A DNA stretch of 51,587 nt from Oscillospiraceae bacterium (GCA_902798545.1 CADBWQ010000014.1:1-51587); one strand, 5' to 3'; numbered from the stretch's first letter, positions 22,960-32,577 are shown. Numbers and translations: made by a program. The notes: generated from the sequence alone by a model not told the origin.

Positions 22960-24376
22960 GGTTTTCCGCTTCCTTTCCGTAGAGTGCCCAGGTGTTGCCG
23001 TCAATGATCTCGACGGTGATAAACTGCCCGACCAGAGAAGGATCACCCTTCAGGTGAACCAGACGCCCGCCGTTGGTACGGGCGGAGAGATTGTATTCAT
23101 CGCGGCCGGTCTCCCCGTCCACGAGCACACGCTGCTTTGTTCCAATGTATGCGCGATGCTTCTCGGCGGAGATTCGGTTTGCCAGTTCGGTCAGCGCGTC
23201 GAAGTGCTTCTGTTTGTCCTCGCGGGTGTAGGGATCGGGCATGGAGGCCGCCGGAGTGCCGACACGTCTGGAGTAGATGAAGGTAAACATAGCGTCGTAG
23301 CGCACTTCCTCACAGAGGGAGAGGGTCTCGGCAAAGTCCTCGTCTGTTTCACCGGGAAAGCCCACGATGATATCTGTGGTCAGAACGAGATCCGGCATCC
23401 ACCGACGGGCGGAAGCGATCTCTCCGAGATACTTCTCCCTCGTGTAACTGCGGTTCATGGCTTTGAGGATGCGGTTGGAACCAGCCTGTACCGGCAGATG
23501 GATGTGGTGGGCACACTTTTTGCACTCAGCCATGGTGCGGAAGAGTTTTTCGGTGGCGTCCTTCGGATGGCTGGTCATAAAGCGGATCAGAAAGTCGCCG
23601 GGGATGTCATTGATCATGCGGATCAGATCGGCGAAGTCCACATCCAGACCCAGGTCTCTGCCGTAGGAGTTGACGTTCTGGCCGAGAAGGGTGATGTCCT
23701 TGTACCCCGAGGCAACCAGCTCCCGGGCTTCCGCCACAACCTCCTCCGGCAGGCGGGAGCGTTCCCGTCCGCGCACATAGGGAACCACACAGTAAGTGCA
23801 GAAATTGTTGCAGCCGTACATGATGGAGAGCCAGGCCTTGACAGAACCGTCGCGCCGGCGGGGAATGCCCTCAGCGACGACGCCCGGATTCTGCTCCGTG
23901 GCGAAGACACGCTTGTGCCGGTCCAGCACCCTTTTGAAGAGCTCCGGGAAACGCCAGAGTTCGTGAGGCCCGAAGACCAGGTCGACGATGGGGTAGGAAC
24001 GCCTGATTTTCTCGGTCATGTGCTCCTGCTGCACCATGCAGCCGCAGACTGCGATGATTTGGTCGGGCTTGGCTTTCTTCGTGTGGTTGAGAGCGCCGAC
24101 GTTGCCGAGAACACGCATCTCCGCATGCTCGCGAACGGCACAGGTATTCACGACAATCACATCTGCCTGAAATTCATCCTGGGTCATGCCATAGCCCATC
24201 TCGGCGAGATAGCCGCGCAGCTTTTCACTGTCGGCTTCGTTCTGCTGGCAGCCATAGGTGTCCACCATGGCAAGCGGTCTTGCGCCGTCGGCGGTGACAC
24301 GGTCGAAAATCTTATGGCAGATGGAGAGCTGGCGGGCAATCTCCTCCGGGGGAATGGTGGTTCTCTCGTATTTCAA
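22952..24376 (-). CDS. miaB: tRNA methylthiotransferase MiaB
   Basis: A 474-residue enzyme that adds the 2-methylthio group to i6A37 of tRNA. The N-terminal UPF0004 domain has the auxiliary-cluster cysteines in DTYGCQQNEAD, VVNTCAVREHA and AVCGCM. The radical SAM motif CNNFCTYC follows at mid-protein, and a TRAM domain closes the chain (GTKQRVLVDGETGRDEY onward). I choose the TTG at 24376, which has GGAG 7 bases upstream; the frame extends to another TTG at 24433, but no ribosome site fits there. It forms an operon with mutS and works on the product of MiaA, encoded nearby on the plus strand. Confidence 0.93.
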   Translation of the reverse strand: MKYERTTIPPEEIARQLSICHKIFDRVTADGARPLAMVDTYGCQQNEADSEKLRGYLAEMGYGMTQDEFQADVIVVNTCAVREHAEMRVLGNVGALNHTKKAKPDQIIAVCGCMVQQEHMTEKIRRSYPIVDLVFGPHELWRFPELFKRVLDRHKRVFATEQNPGVVAEGIPRRRDGSVKAWLSIMYGCNNFCTYCVVPYVRGRERSRLPEEVVAEARELVASGYKDITLLGQNVNSYGRDLGLDVDFADLIRMINDIPGDFLIRFMTSHPKDATEKLFRTMAECKKCAHHIHLPVQAGSNRILKAMNRSYTREKYLGEIASARRWMPDLVLTTDIIVGFPGETDEDFAETLSLCEEVRYDAMFTFIYSRRVGTPAASMPDPYTREDKQKHFDALTELANRISAEKHRAYIGTKQRVLVDGETGRDEYNLSARTNGGRLVHLKGDPSLVGQFITVEIIDGNTWALYGKEAENHG

Positions 24377-24451
24377 GGTGTTACTCCAATCTGTGCTTTG
24401 ATGTTTGATTGATACAGCAATAAAATAACTCAAGAGGATTAAAGACTCTCT

Positions 24452-24480
24452 ATTTTATCCTGAAAGCGGTAAAATAGCAA
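24452..24480 (-). promoter_or_regulatory. Promoter of the miaB-mutS operon
   Basis: TTGCTA (24475-24480), a 17-base spacer and TAAAAT (24452-24457) on the minus strand. Confidence 0.6.
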
Positions 24481-24608
24481 GAAGGAATCCTGAGATTTCA
24501 AGGAGCATTTTGGCGAGACAAAACGGATTATAATACAGCAGCACACCATATCAGAAGGGAAGAACAATCAGGGAAAGAATACGTGATGATCACAAGACAA
24601 GAAAAAGA

Positions 24609-24637
24609 TGGACCTTTACAGTGGAATGGGTTATAAT
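24609..24637 (+). promoter_or_regulatory. Promoter of the mutL-miaA operon
   Basis: A perfect -10 box TATAAT (24632-24637) stands 17 bases behind TGGACC (24609-24614), a weak -35. The distance to the mutL start is 39 bases. Confidence 0.5.
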
Positions 24638-24675
24638 ACTTTAATTAAGAAGTTTACTGCAAGGAGAGTCCCGCT

Positions 24676-26730
24676 ATGCCGCAGATTAATCTCTTATCTC
24701 CGCATGTCGCCGACCTGATCGCAGCCGGCGAGGTTGTGGAACGTCCCGCGTCGGTCATCAAGGAACTGATGGAGAACGCCTTCGACGCCGGGGCAAAGAA
24801 TGTCACCGTGGAGATCCAGAACGGCGGCGCCACCATGATCCGCATTACCGATGACGGCTGCGGTATGGCACCGGAGGATGCCGGAATCGCATTTTTACGG
24901 CATGCCACCTCCAAGCTAAAGGACGAACACGGACTCGAAGCCATTGAAACAATGGGCTTCCGCGGCGAGGCACTTGCGGCGATCTCCGCCGTGTCGCGGA
25001 TTGAACTGTTTACCCGGCGTCCGGAGGACGATGAGGGAACCTATATGACACTGACTGCAGGAGAAATCGACGAGATGGAGCCTGTGGGCTGCCCGGCAGG
25101 AACCAGCATCTGCATCCGGGATCTGTTTTATAACACACCAGCGCGGCTGAAGTTCCTGAAGTCCGACCGCAGTGAGGCCTCCGCCTGTGTGCAGGCAGGA
25201 CTGCGCTGCGCACTGGGACGGCCGGAGATTTCTGTACGCTTTCTGAGAGATGGAAAGGAAGAATTCTTCACCCCCGGAGACGGAGACATGAGTTCCGTAA
25301 GCTATGCCTTGCTGGGCCGGGAGATTACCTCCACACTGCTGCCGGTGCAGAGTGCGGATGAAGGAATTCGACTGAAGGGCTTTATTTCCTCACCGGCTGC
25401 GGGACGCGGCAACAGAGGGGCACAGTATTTCTACGTGAACGGACGCTTTATCCGCTCCAGCCTCCTGCAGGCCGCTCTGGAGCAGGCCTACAGGAATACT
25501 CTGCTCACCGGACGGTACCCCGCATGTGTTGTGTACCTTGAGATACGCCCCGGTGCTGTGGACGTCAATGTTCACCCGGCAAAGATCGAGGTGAAGTTTT
25601 CCGAAGAGCGGAGGGTTTTCAATCTCCTGTATCAGGCAGCGCTGGACACCCTGCGCGGAGAAGACCGCGTCACGGCAGAAACCGGGACTGAAGAAAAACC
25701 GGCTGCGGAGACATCAGCACCGGGCCTGATGAACAGGCTGACGGAAAACACGACCGAACAGAGGCCGGGGGAAGAGCGCAGCTCCAAAAGAGAAGAGACC
25801 ATGCCTGCCGCGGCAGTGTCCACGTCAGTGGAAGAAGCCGGCCGTACCGGCGTGGTCTATGATACCATGCGTGTATCCGGGTACACTTCCGCTTCCGGAT
25901 GGAAGACGGCCGCGGAGCCAGTACGGCAGGCGGCAAAGGATGAAGAGGGAAAACCGGATGCCGGGGTTCCGCAGGAGACGGACAACGAAGAGCGGCAGAA
26001 CCCAGTGCCGAAGACCATGGAAGAAGCAGGGAACATCCAGCAGACGCTGTTTGCTCCCGATGGGTACCGTCAGTCCGAGACCGGAGGAGAGACAGCGGGC
26101 AAAGAGAGCGATTCCACACAAGCTGTCGAAAACTCTGTTCAAGATGTTGATATCTTTCCAGTACCAGACCACAAGATCGTGGGTGAGGTGCTGAAAACTT
26201 ATATCATTGTTGAGGTGGAAGACCGCATCATCCTCATCGACAAGCATGCGGCGCACGAGCGGATGAATTTCGACCGGCTGAAGGCCAGACAGCAGCCGAT
26301 TCCTGCCCAGCAGCTGCTGATGCCGCAGGCTCTGCACGTGACGGCGGAGGAGCTGGAAATGCTGGAGGAATACGGGGAGCTGTTCGAGGAATTCGGCTTC
26401 GAGATCGAACCCTTCGGACAGCATGAGGTCATCCTTCGGGCGGTACCGGCCGATATCCTGCTGGACGATGCGGTACCCACGCTGGAGGAGATCCTGGAGC
26501 ACCTGCGGGAGGGCGGCACGCCGGATCCGCGGAGCGCGCGGGATGAACTGCTGCACACGGTGGCCTGTAAAGCGGCCATTAAGGCCGGATGGAACACCGG
26601 CACGGCCGAGCTGGAACGAATCGCCCGGGAGGTACTGAGCGGGAGAGTCAAGTACTGCCCGCACGGACGTCCCGTGTCTGCGACAGTGACGCACAGGGAA
26701 CTGGACAAGCTGTTTCTTCGGATTATATGA
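24676..26730 (+). CDS. mutL: DNA mismatch repair protein MutL
   Basis: A 684-residue MutL. The GHKL ATPase occupies residues 1-330: ENAFDAGAKNVTVEI, DDGCGMAPEDAG and TMGFRGEALAAISAVS are motifs I-III. Residues about 335-490 are a low-complexity Glu/Thr/Pro linker. The C-terminal dimerisation/endonuclease domain has IDKHAAHERMNFD in place of the DQHAxxExxxxE metal motif, then ACKAAIKAGW and CPHGRPV, so nicking activity is probably kept although the last acidic residue is D rather than E. GGAGA precedes the ATG. The stop overlaps the miaA start (ATGA). Confidence 0.95.
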   Translation: MPQINLLSPHVADLIAAGEVVERPASVIKELMENAFDAGAKNVTVEIQNGGATMIRITDDGCGMAPEDAGIAFLRHATSKLKDEHGLEAIETMGFRGEALAAISAVSRIELFTRRPEDDEGTYMTLTAGEIDEMEPVGCPAGTSICIRDLFYNTPARLKFLKSDRSEASACVQAGLRCALGRPEISVRFLRDGKEEFFTPGDGDMSSVSYALLGREITSTLLPVQSADEGIRLKGFISSPAAGRGNRGAQYFYVNGRFIRSSLLQAALEQAYRNTLLTGRYPACVVYLEIRPGAVDVNVHPAKIEVKFSEERRVFNLLYQAALDTLRGEDRVTAETGTEEKPAAETSAPGLMNRLTENTTEQRPGEERSSKREETMPAAAVSTSVEEAGRTGVVYDTMRVSGYTSASGWKTAAEPVRQAAKDEEGKPDAGVPQETDNEERQNPVPKTMEEAGNIQQTLFAPDGYRQSETGGETAGKESDSTQAVENSVQDVDIFPVPDHKIVGEVLKTYIIVEVEDRIILIDKHAAHERMNFDRLKARQQPIPAQQLLMPQALHVTAEELEMLEEYGELFEEFGFEIEPFGQHEVILRAVPADILLDDAVPTLEEILEHLREGGTPDPRSARDELLHTVACKAAIKAGWNTGTAELERIAREVLSGRVKYCPHGRPVSATVTHRELDKLFLRII

Positions 26731-27656
26731 GAGAGAAAAAGCTGATCGTCGTCGCAGGACCGACGGCATCCGGAAAAACGGCACTGGGGATCGCCCTGGC
26801 TAAGGAAATGGACGGGGAGATCGTCTCCGCTGACTCCATGCAGATCTATCGCGGGATGGACATCGGAACCGCGAAGGCGACAGCGGAAGAGCAGGCAGAG
26901 ATTCCTCATCATATGCTGGATGTTGCATACCCGGGCGAAAACTACTCCGTCGCTAAATATGTGGAGGATGCCACCGACATCTGCGAAGATATTTTCTCAC
27001 GGGGGAAGCAGCCAATTGTCGTGGGAGGTACGGGGCTGTACATCGATGCTCTGCTGGCCGGACGGCAGTTTGCGGGGAATCCGGAAAACACGGAGCTGCG
27101 AAAACGCCTTTCGGATGAATATGATCGGATGGGCGGAGAGACTATGCTGGAGCGGCTGCGTAAAATAGACGTACAGCGGGCGCAAAAGCTTGCCGTGACG
27201 GACAGGCGCCGGATCATCCGGGCGCTGGAGGTCTATCTGCTGACGGGCAGGAGCATTACGGAACACGATGAGCAGAGTCGGCTTCAGCCGCCGGCCTATG
27301 AAGCGCTCTATACAGTGCTCCGCTTTTCAGAGCGCAGGGCGCTGTATGACCGCATCGAGGCACGAGTTGACCGGATGTGTGAGAGAGGTCTGTTCGAGGA
27401 GACCGCGGCTCTGCTGGAACAGGGCGTGCCGGAGGAGAGCACCTGCATGCAGGCGATCGGTTATCGACAGGCCGCGATGGCACTCCGTGGGGAAATATCC
27501 AGAGAGACTGCGATCGGCCTTATCAAGCAGTCAACACGCCGATATGCCAAGCGGCAGCTCACCTGGTTCCGGCGGCATGAAGAGGCGCTCTGGCTGGAGC
27601 CGGACATAATGCCGGTACAGGAGATGGTTGAGAGGGTCATGAAGAGCTTCGGATAG
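26727..27656 (+). CDS. miaA: tRNA dimethylallyltransferase MiaA
   Basis: A 309-residue enzyme that transfers the dimethylallyl group to A37 of tRNAs reading UNN codons, making the substrate of MiaB. GPTASGKTALGIALA is the P-loop at residues 10-24, SADSMQIYRGMDIGTAK the tRNA-binding strand, and VGGTGLYIDALLAG and RRIIRALEVY further signatures. The length is normal. The ATG overlaps the mutL TGA, which proves the start better than the longer frame (26589) running inside mutL. Confidence 0.95.
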   Translation: MREKKLIVVAGPTASGKTALGIALAKEMDGEIVSADSMQIYRGMDIGTAKATAEEQAEIPHHMLDVAYPGENYSVAKYVEDATDICEDIFSRGKQPIVVGGTGLYIDALLAGRQFAGNPENTELRKRLSDEYDRMGGETMLERLRKIDVQRAQKLAVTDRRRIIRALEVYLLTGRSITEHDEQSRLQPPAYEALYTVLRFSERRALYDRIEARVDRMCERGLFEETAALLEQGVPEESTCMQAIGYRQAAMALRGEISRETAIGLIKQSTRRYAKRQLTWFRRHEEALWLEPDIMPVQEMVERVMKSFG

Positions 27657-27671
27657 GAGAAGGAGGACGGC

Positions 27672-28379
27672 ATGACAGCAGAAGAGATGATCATGAAAAA
27701 CGTGGCTTTCGTCAAGTCTGAGATCGCCCGTGCGGCAGAAGAAGCCGGGAGAGATCCGGCGGAGGTCCGTCTGGTAGCGGCAACAAAAATGAATGATGTG
27801 GAACGGATAAGAGCAGCGATCCGCGGCGGTGTGGACATCTGTGGAGAAAACCGCGTACAGGAAATGCTGGAGAAGAATGCCCAGGGAGCTTATGAGAGCG
27901 TCCCGCTGCACTTCATCGGACATCTGCAGAGGAACAAGGTTCGGCAGGTTGTTGGACTCTGTGCGCTGATCCATTCGGTCGACAGTCTGGGACTGTTGCA
28001 GGAAATCGCGAGGACAGCGAAAAGAAGAGATCAGATCCAGGATATACTGCTGGAGGTGAACATCGGCGGTGAAGCGTCAAAATCCGGCTTTACACCGGAA
28101 GAGATGGAAGAAATCCTGTCAGAAGCAGCGAAATTGGATGCTGTCCGGGTGCGCGGACTGATGGCGATTCCTCCCATCTGCGAAAAACCGGAAGAAAATC
28201 GGCCTTTTTTTCTGAAAATGCAAAAGCTTTTTGTTGACAATTGCAGAAAAAAATACGATAATATATCGATGGATTTTCTCTCTATGGGCATGTCCGGTGA
28301 TTATACCGAAGCGATTCGCTGCGGAGCGAATATGGTTCGCGTCGGTACCGGGATTTTTGGCCCACGGAATTATCAATAA
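27672..28379 (+). CDS. yggS: YggS/YlmE-family PLP homeostasis protein
   Basis: A 235-residue single-domain fold-type III PLP protein. VRLVAATKMN near the N-terminus carries the PLP lysine, followed by CGENRVQEMLEK, LHFIGHLQRNKVR, IHSVDSL, LLEVNIGGEASKSGF and the phosphate-binding SMGMSGDYTEAIRCGANMVR. It has no catalytic activity in known members and buffers free PLP, affecting amino-acid pools. AGGAGG precedes the ATG. As in many Firmicutes it heads a sepF-divIVA cluster. Confidence 0.94.
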   Translation: MTAEEMIMKNVAFVKSEIARAAEEAGRDPAEVRLVAATKMNDVERIRAAIRGGVDICGENRVQEMLEKNAQGAYESVPLHFIGHLQRNKVRQVVGLCALIHSVDSLGLLQEIARTAKRRDQIQDILLEVNIGGEASKSGFTPEEMEEILSEAAKLDAVRVRGLMAIPPICEKPEENRPFFLKMQKLFVDNCRKKYDNISMDFLSMGMSGDYTEAIRCGANMVRVGTGIFGPRNYQ

Positions 28380-28394
28380 AACGGAGGATCAGCC

Positions 28395-28961
28395 ATGGGT
28401 TTTATGGATGAATTGAGAAAGCTGACCCAGCCGTATGAGGATGAGGACGACTTCTACGAGGGCGCAGATCCCTCGGCTCAGCCGCCTGCCCCGACGGAGG
28501 CACAGTTGGAGTTTGAAAACGCGTTTGGCGGAAAGGAAACACCGGAACGCGCTGAAGAAGAAAGTGAGGAGGAGACGCCTGCTCCCCAGGAAGGCGGCGG
28601 GAAAGGGATTTTCTCCAGTCTCGGCAGAAAAAAGGCGCCTCGTACGCGGATTGCAGCCCGCGAGCGGACAGTGGAGTTTGCCGGCACTGAACAACAGGTT
28701 ATCCTGTTCAATCCCAAGAGCTTTGATGAGGCAGGAGATCTGGTGCAGCATCTCAGTCAGGGACGCAGCATTGTGATGACCCTTGAAGGAGTTCCGACGG
28801 ATCTGGCCAGGCGCCTGTTGGACTTCCTCTCCGGGATTGCCTATGCGCTTCAAGGAAAGATTACCCCGATTTCGGCAAAGACCTATTTTGTAACCCCGCA
28901 GAATGTTGACGTGCTCGGTGCGGAAGAGTTCGGCTCTTCCGGGGCGGGAACTTCAACCTGA
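28395..28961 (+). CDS. sepF: Cell division protein SepF
   Basis: A 188-residue protein that bundles FtsZ filaments and anchors them to the membrane. Residues 1-12 (MGFMDELRKLTQ) form the amphipathic membrane-targeting helix. An acidic, Pro-rich linker spans about 13-80. The SepF core (about 90-175) shows VILFNPKSFDEAGDLVQHLS, SIVMTLEGVPTDLARRLLDF and the glycine-containing LSGIAYALQGKITPI. The gene lies 15 bases behind yggS, with CGGAGG before the ATG. Confidence 0.94.
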   Translation: MGFMDELRKLTQPYEDEDDFYEGADPSAQPPAPTEAQLEFENAFGGKETPERAEEESEEETPAPQEGGGKGIFSSLGRKKAPRTRIAARERTVEFAGTEQQVILFNPKSFDEAGDLVQHLSQGRSIVMTLEGVPTDLARRLLDFLSGIAYALQGKITPISAKTYFVTPQNVDVLGAEEFGSSGAGTST

Positions 28962-29008
28962 TATAGATACTAATACGCACATCAATCATTGAAAGGTGGA
29001 TTATAAGC

Positions 29009-29683
29009 ATGATTACAGCTCAGGACATCCGTGAAAAGACTTTTGAAAAGTCCAGAATGAATGGCTACGATATGGCTTCCGTGGACGATTTTCTAGAGGA
29101 ACTGGCCGATGACATCAGCAGCTCTCAGAAGGAAAATGCTGTTCTGAAGAGCAAGATGAAGGTACTCGTGGACAAGATAGAAGAGTACCGTGCCAATGAG
29201 GAAGCCCTGAACATGGCGATCCTCTCAGCGCAGAAGCTTGCGGTGCAGATCGAGAGTGAGGCCCGTCAGCGTGCTGCTGCGATGATTGAAGATGCAGAGC
29301 GCCAGGTCAAGGCAAAGGTCGGCTCCATTCAGGACCAGACTGCGGCAGAAGAGCAGCGCCTTGCCGATGCCCAGACGGCGACAAAAGTATTCCTCGATAA
29401 GGCAAAGAGTCTGCTGGGCGATTCTCTCGCCAGACTCGGTGCCATTGGCGGAGAACTGGAACTCCCGGAAGAGGCCGAAGAGGTTGAGGATGAGCAGACA
29501 GAAGAGGAGGTGCCTGCAGTGACCGACGAAGTCGACATCGACGAAGCGGTCCGCTCTATTGAGGAGCAGGTCTCCCGGCCCAGTGCTCCGGAACCGGCAC
29601 TGGATCTTGACCTTTCCGATTTTGATCTGGCTCCTGCCCCCAAACGGAAAAATCTGAGCAGTACGCAGTCTTTTAATCTGTAA
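29009..29683 (+). CDS. divIVA: DivIVA-domain division/polarity protein
   Basis: A 224-residue coiled-coil protein. The N-terminus MITAQDIREKTFEKSRMNGY, followed by DMASVDDFLEELADD, is the DivIVA membrane-curvature domain. Residues about 40-140 are a long coiled coil with few breaks, and the rest is an acidic tail ending KNLSSTQSFNL. DivIVA/GpsB-type proteins mark division sites and poles and recruit cell-wall or chromosome factors. It closes the yggS-sepF unit and is followed by a large hairpin terminator. Confidence 0.9.
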   Translation: MITAQDIREKTFEKSRMNGYDMASVDDFLEELADDISSSQKENAVLKSKMKVLVDKIEEYRANEEALNMAILSAQKLAVQIESEARQRAAAMIEDAERQVKAKVGSIQDQTAAEEQRLADAQTATKVFLDKAKSLLGDSLARLGAIGGELELPEEAEEVEDEQTEEEVPAVTDEVDIDEAVRSIEEQVSRPSAPEPALDLDLSDFDLAPAPKRKNLSSTQSFNL

Positions 29684-29693
29684 GCTGCTCCTG

Positions 29694-29750
29694 TAAGCCG
29701 GATCAGCCGCGGGGTGGCGCGCAAGCGCACGCCCCGCTTTCGGCTTATTT
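29694..29750 (+). terminator. Terminator between divIVA and ileS
   Basis: An outer stem TAAGCCG/CGGCTTA (29694-29700, 29741-29747) encloses a GC-rich inner stem GCGGGG/CCCCGC (29709-29714, 29732-29737) and ends in TTATTTTCT. There is no T-box sequence in the 95-base gap, so ileS is not visibly under tRNA control here. Confidence 0.75.
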
Positions 29751-29778
29751 TCTAATCTATTCTATCAGGAGTATTTTT

Positions 29779-32577
29779 ATGTCCAAAGACTATAATGCAA
29801 CGCTGAATCTGCCCAAAACGGACTTCCCGATGCGCGCCGGGCTTCCAAAGAGAGAGCCTGAGATGCTCAAGCACTGGGAAGAACTGGATCTCTATAACGA
29901 GCAGCTGAAGAAAAACGAGGGAAAGCCCCTGTTCTCTCTCCACGACGGTCCTCCGTTCTCAAACGGAAATATCCATATGGGTCACGCCCTGAACAAGGCC
30001 CTGAAGGACTTTATCAACCGCAGCTATATGATGCGCGGCCGCTATGTCCCCTATATCCCCGGCTGGGACAACCACGGCATGCCTATTGAAAGCGCAATCA
30101 TCAAGGAGCAGAAGCTCAATCACAAGGAAATGTCCACTGCGGACTTCCGCAGCGCCTGTCATGCTTATGCCGAGAAGTATGCCAAAATCCAGATGGAAGG
30201 CTTTAAGCGGCTCGGCGTTGTCGGAGACTGGGAACACCCATACTATACGATGAACCCCGGCTTTGAGGCCGATGAAGTGCGGGTCTTCGGCAAAATGTAC
30301 CGGAACGGCCATATCTACAAAGGCTTTAAGCCTGTGTACTGGTGCGCGCATGACGAGACCGCCCTGGCCGAAGCGGAGATCGAGTATCACGATGACCCGG
30401 TCACCACGGTCTACGTGAAGTTCCCCATCCATGACGACAAAGGCAAGCTCAGCCATCTGGATCTGAGCAGGCTCTACTTCATGATCTGGACCACGACCAC
30501 CTGGACCCTTCCGGGAAACCTTGGCATCACTTTGCATCCGGACTTTGAATATGCCATTGTGAAGGTTCCCAACGGAGAGATGTACATCATGGCCGAGGCA
30601 CTGGTCGATGAGGTCATGGCAAAGGGAGGTATCACGGAGTATGAGACCGTGGAGACCCACCCCGGCACCTTCTTCGAGTATATGCTGGCAGATCACCCCT
30701 TCCTGCCGAAAACCTCTCTGCTGATGCTGGCGGATTACGTCACGACAGAATCCGGTACCGGATGTGTGCATACGGCCCCCGGCTTCGGTGATGTCGACTA
30801 TCAGACCTGCATGCAGTACGGCACGGAGATGGTCGTCCCCGTCGACGACCAGGGCCGTCACACCGACTATGCCGGCAAGTATGCCGGCCTGGGCGTGGAA
30901 GAATCCAATCCCATCATCCTGGCGGATATGAAGGAGAGCGGCATGCTCTTCGCAAGCGAGGATATCGTACACAGCTATCCGCACTGCTGGCGCTGCAAGA
31001 AACCCATCATCTTCCGCGCTACTCCACAGTGGTTCTGCTCGGTCGACTCCTTTAAAGAAGAAGCGATTGCCGCCTGCGAGAACGTCCGCTGGCTTCCTGC
31101 CTGGGGCAAGGAGCGTATGGGTGCGATGATCCGTGAGCGCAGCGACTGGTGCATTTCACGTCAGCGCCGCTGGGGCCTGCCAATCCCGGTGTTCTACTGC
31201 GACGACTGCGGAAAACCCGTCTGTACCGAAGAGAGCATCGAATCTGTCGCAAAGATCTTCGAGGCAGAGGGCAGCAACGCATGGTTTGAACGCGAGGCGG
31301 CCGGGCTTCTGCCGGAAGGATTCACCTGCCCGCACTGCGGAGGCAGGCATTTCAGCAAGGAGACCAACACTCTGGACGGCTGGTTTGATTCCGGCTCCAC
31401 TCATTTTGCGGCCATGCAGCGTGATCAGGGCTTCTGGCCCTCCACAATGTACATCGAAGGCGGCGACCAGTACCGCGGATGGTTCCAGTCCTCTCTGCTT
31501 GTTGCAGTCGGCGCACTGGGCAAGGGCGCCCCGTATCAGGAATGCCTGACCCATGGCTGGACCGTTGACGGGGAAGGCCGCGAGATGCACAAGTCTCTCG
31601 GCAACGGCATCGACCCTGCCGATCTGATCAAGGACTACGGAGCAGACGTTGTACGTCTCTGGGCCGGCTCTGCCGATTACCATGTGGACGTGCGCTGCTC
31701 ACAGGAGATCTTCAAGCAGCTCAGCCAGAACTACCTGAAGTTCCGGAACACCGCCCGCTACTGCCTCGGCAACCTTGCCGGCTTCGATCCGGAAAATCCG
31801 GTTGCGCCGGAAGACATGTTGCCGCTTGACCGCTGGGCGATGACCAAGCTCAACGAACTGATTGAGAAAGCGGAGTCCGCCTATCAGAATTACGAGTTCC
31901 ATACCGTCTCCCATGCCATCAACGACTTCTGCGTGGTCGAGCTGTCCAGCTTCTATCTGGACATCATCAAGGACCGCCTCTACTGTGAGGCACCGGACAG
32001 CCTGAAGCGCCGGAGTGCCCAGACTGCCCTGTTCTACATCCTGGACACGCTGACAAAGATGTTTGCCCCGATCCTCGCGTTTACCTGTGATGAGATCTGG
32101 CTGGCGATGCCGCACCGCGGCGAAGACGACGCCCGCAATGTCCTTCTGAACCAGATGAATAAGCCTTTCAACGCATACAATCTTGATGCGGATGAGATGG
32201 CACGCTGGGACAGCCTGATCCGTGTCCGCAATGATGTCAATGGTGTCATTGAAACCGCCCGCACCGCAAAACGCATCGGCAAGCCACTGGAGGCAGCTGT
32301 TCGGCTGCACGCCACGGATGATGACAGCAGGACTGTCCTGGACAGCGTGAGCGACATGGGCCTCAGTGAGCTCTTTATCGTATCCCAGTGCCTGATCGCT
32401 CCCGATGAGGATCCAGATGCCGCGGCGAAGAGCAACGGAACCGCTTTCCCGGGACTGGAGATCAGCGTCCGCGAGGCGCCCGGCACCAAGTGCCCGCGAT
32501 GCTGGATGCACTCTGTCGATGCAGATCCGGAGACGGGACTTTGCCCGCGCTGTGCGGAAGTTGTAAAGACACTTTAA
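29779..32577 (+). CDS. ileS: Isoleucyl-tRNA synthetase
   Basis: A 932-residue class I synthetase. The HIGH motif appears as NIHMGHA in PPFSNGNIHMGHALNKALK near residue 57. The editing (CP1) domain contains WTTTTWTLPGNLGI and the aspartate-rich SGTGCVHTAPGFGDVDY. The KMSKS loop reads MHKSLGNG, a variant seen in some Clostridia. The C-terminus ends in a four-cysteine zinc finger, CPRCWMH then CPRCAE, as in bacterial type I IleS. AGGAG precedes the ATG. Confidence 0.96.
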   Translation: MSKDYNATLNLPKTDFPMRAGLPKREPEMLKHWEELDLYNEQLKKNEGKPLFSLHDGPPFSNGNIHMGHALNKALKDFINRSYMMRGRYVPYIPGWDNHGMPIESAIIKEQKLNHKEMSTADFRSACHAYAEKYAKIQMEGFKRLGVVGDWEHPYYTMNPGFEADEVRVFGKMYRNGHIYKGFKPVYWCAHDETALAEAEIEYHDDPVTTVYVKFPIHDDKGKLSHLDLSRLYFMIWTTTTWTLPGNLGITLHPDFEYAIVKVPNGEMYIMAEALVDEVMAKGGITEYETVETHPGTFFEYMLADHPFLPKTSLLMLADYVTTESGTGCVHTAPGFGDVDYQTCMQYGTEMVVPVDDQGRHTDYAGKYAGLGVEESNPIILADMKESGMLFASEDIVHSYPHCWRCKKPIIFRATPQWFCSVDSFKEEAIAACENVRWLPAWGKERMGAMIRERSDWCISRQRRWGLPIPVFYCDDCGKPVCTEESIESVAKIFEAEGSNAWFEREAAGLLPEGFTCPHCGGRHFSKETNTLDGWFDSGSTHFAAMQRDQGFWPSTMYIEGGDQYRGWFQSSLLVAVGALGKGAPYQECLTHGWTVDGEGREMHKSLGNGIDPADLIKDYGADVVRLWAGSADYHVDVRCSQEIFKQLSQNYLKFRNTARYCLGNLAGFDPENPVAPEDMLPLDRWAMTKLNELIEKAESAYQNYEFHTVSHAINDFCVVELSSFYLDIIKDRLYCEAPDSLKRRSAQTALFYILDTLTKMFAPILAFTCDEIWLAMPHRGEDDARNVLLNQMNKPFNAYNLDADEMARWDSLIRVRNDVNGVIETARTAKRIGKPLEAAVRLHATDDDSRTVLDSVSDMGLSELFIVSQCLIAPDEDPDAAAKSNGTAFPGLEISVREAPGTKCPRCWMHSVDADPETGLCPRCAEVVKTL

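Larger units (their letters stand above)
24377..24675. other. Divergent promoter region between miaB and mutL
   Basis: About 300 bases without a gene. It holds the miaB promoter on the minus strand and a mutL promoter on the plus strand, and two plus-strand TATAAT boxes (24532 region and 24632-24637). Confidence 0.6.

Noticed and set aside
20344-23007. An 887-codon open frame opposite mutS
   Set aside because: It is the antisense of mutS, lacks any family motif and ribosome site, and arises from the GC-rich codon pattern of the real gene.
22904-24412. A 502-codon open frame opposite miaB
   Set aside because: It is antisense to an unmistakable MiaB. The composition (His/Gly/Val-rich) is that of a shadow frame.
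29684-29778. T-box riboswitch before ileS
   Set aside because: The gap is only 95 bases and is filled by a hairpin terminator; the conserved T-box sequence is absent.
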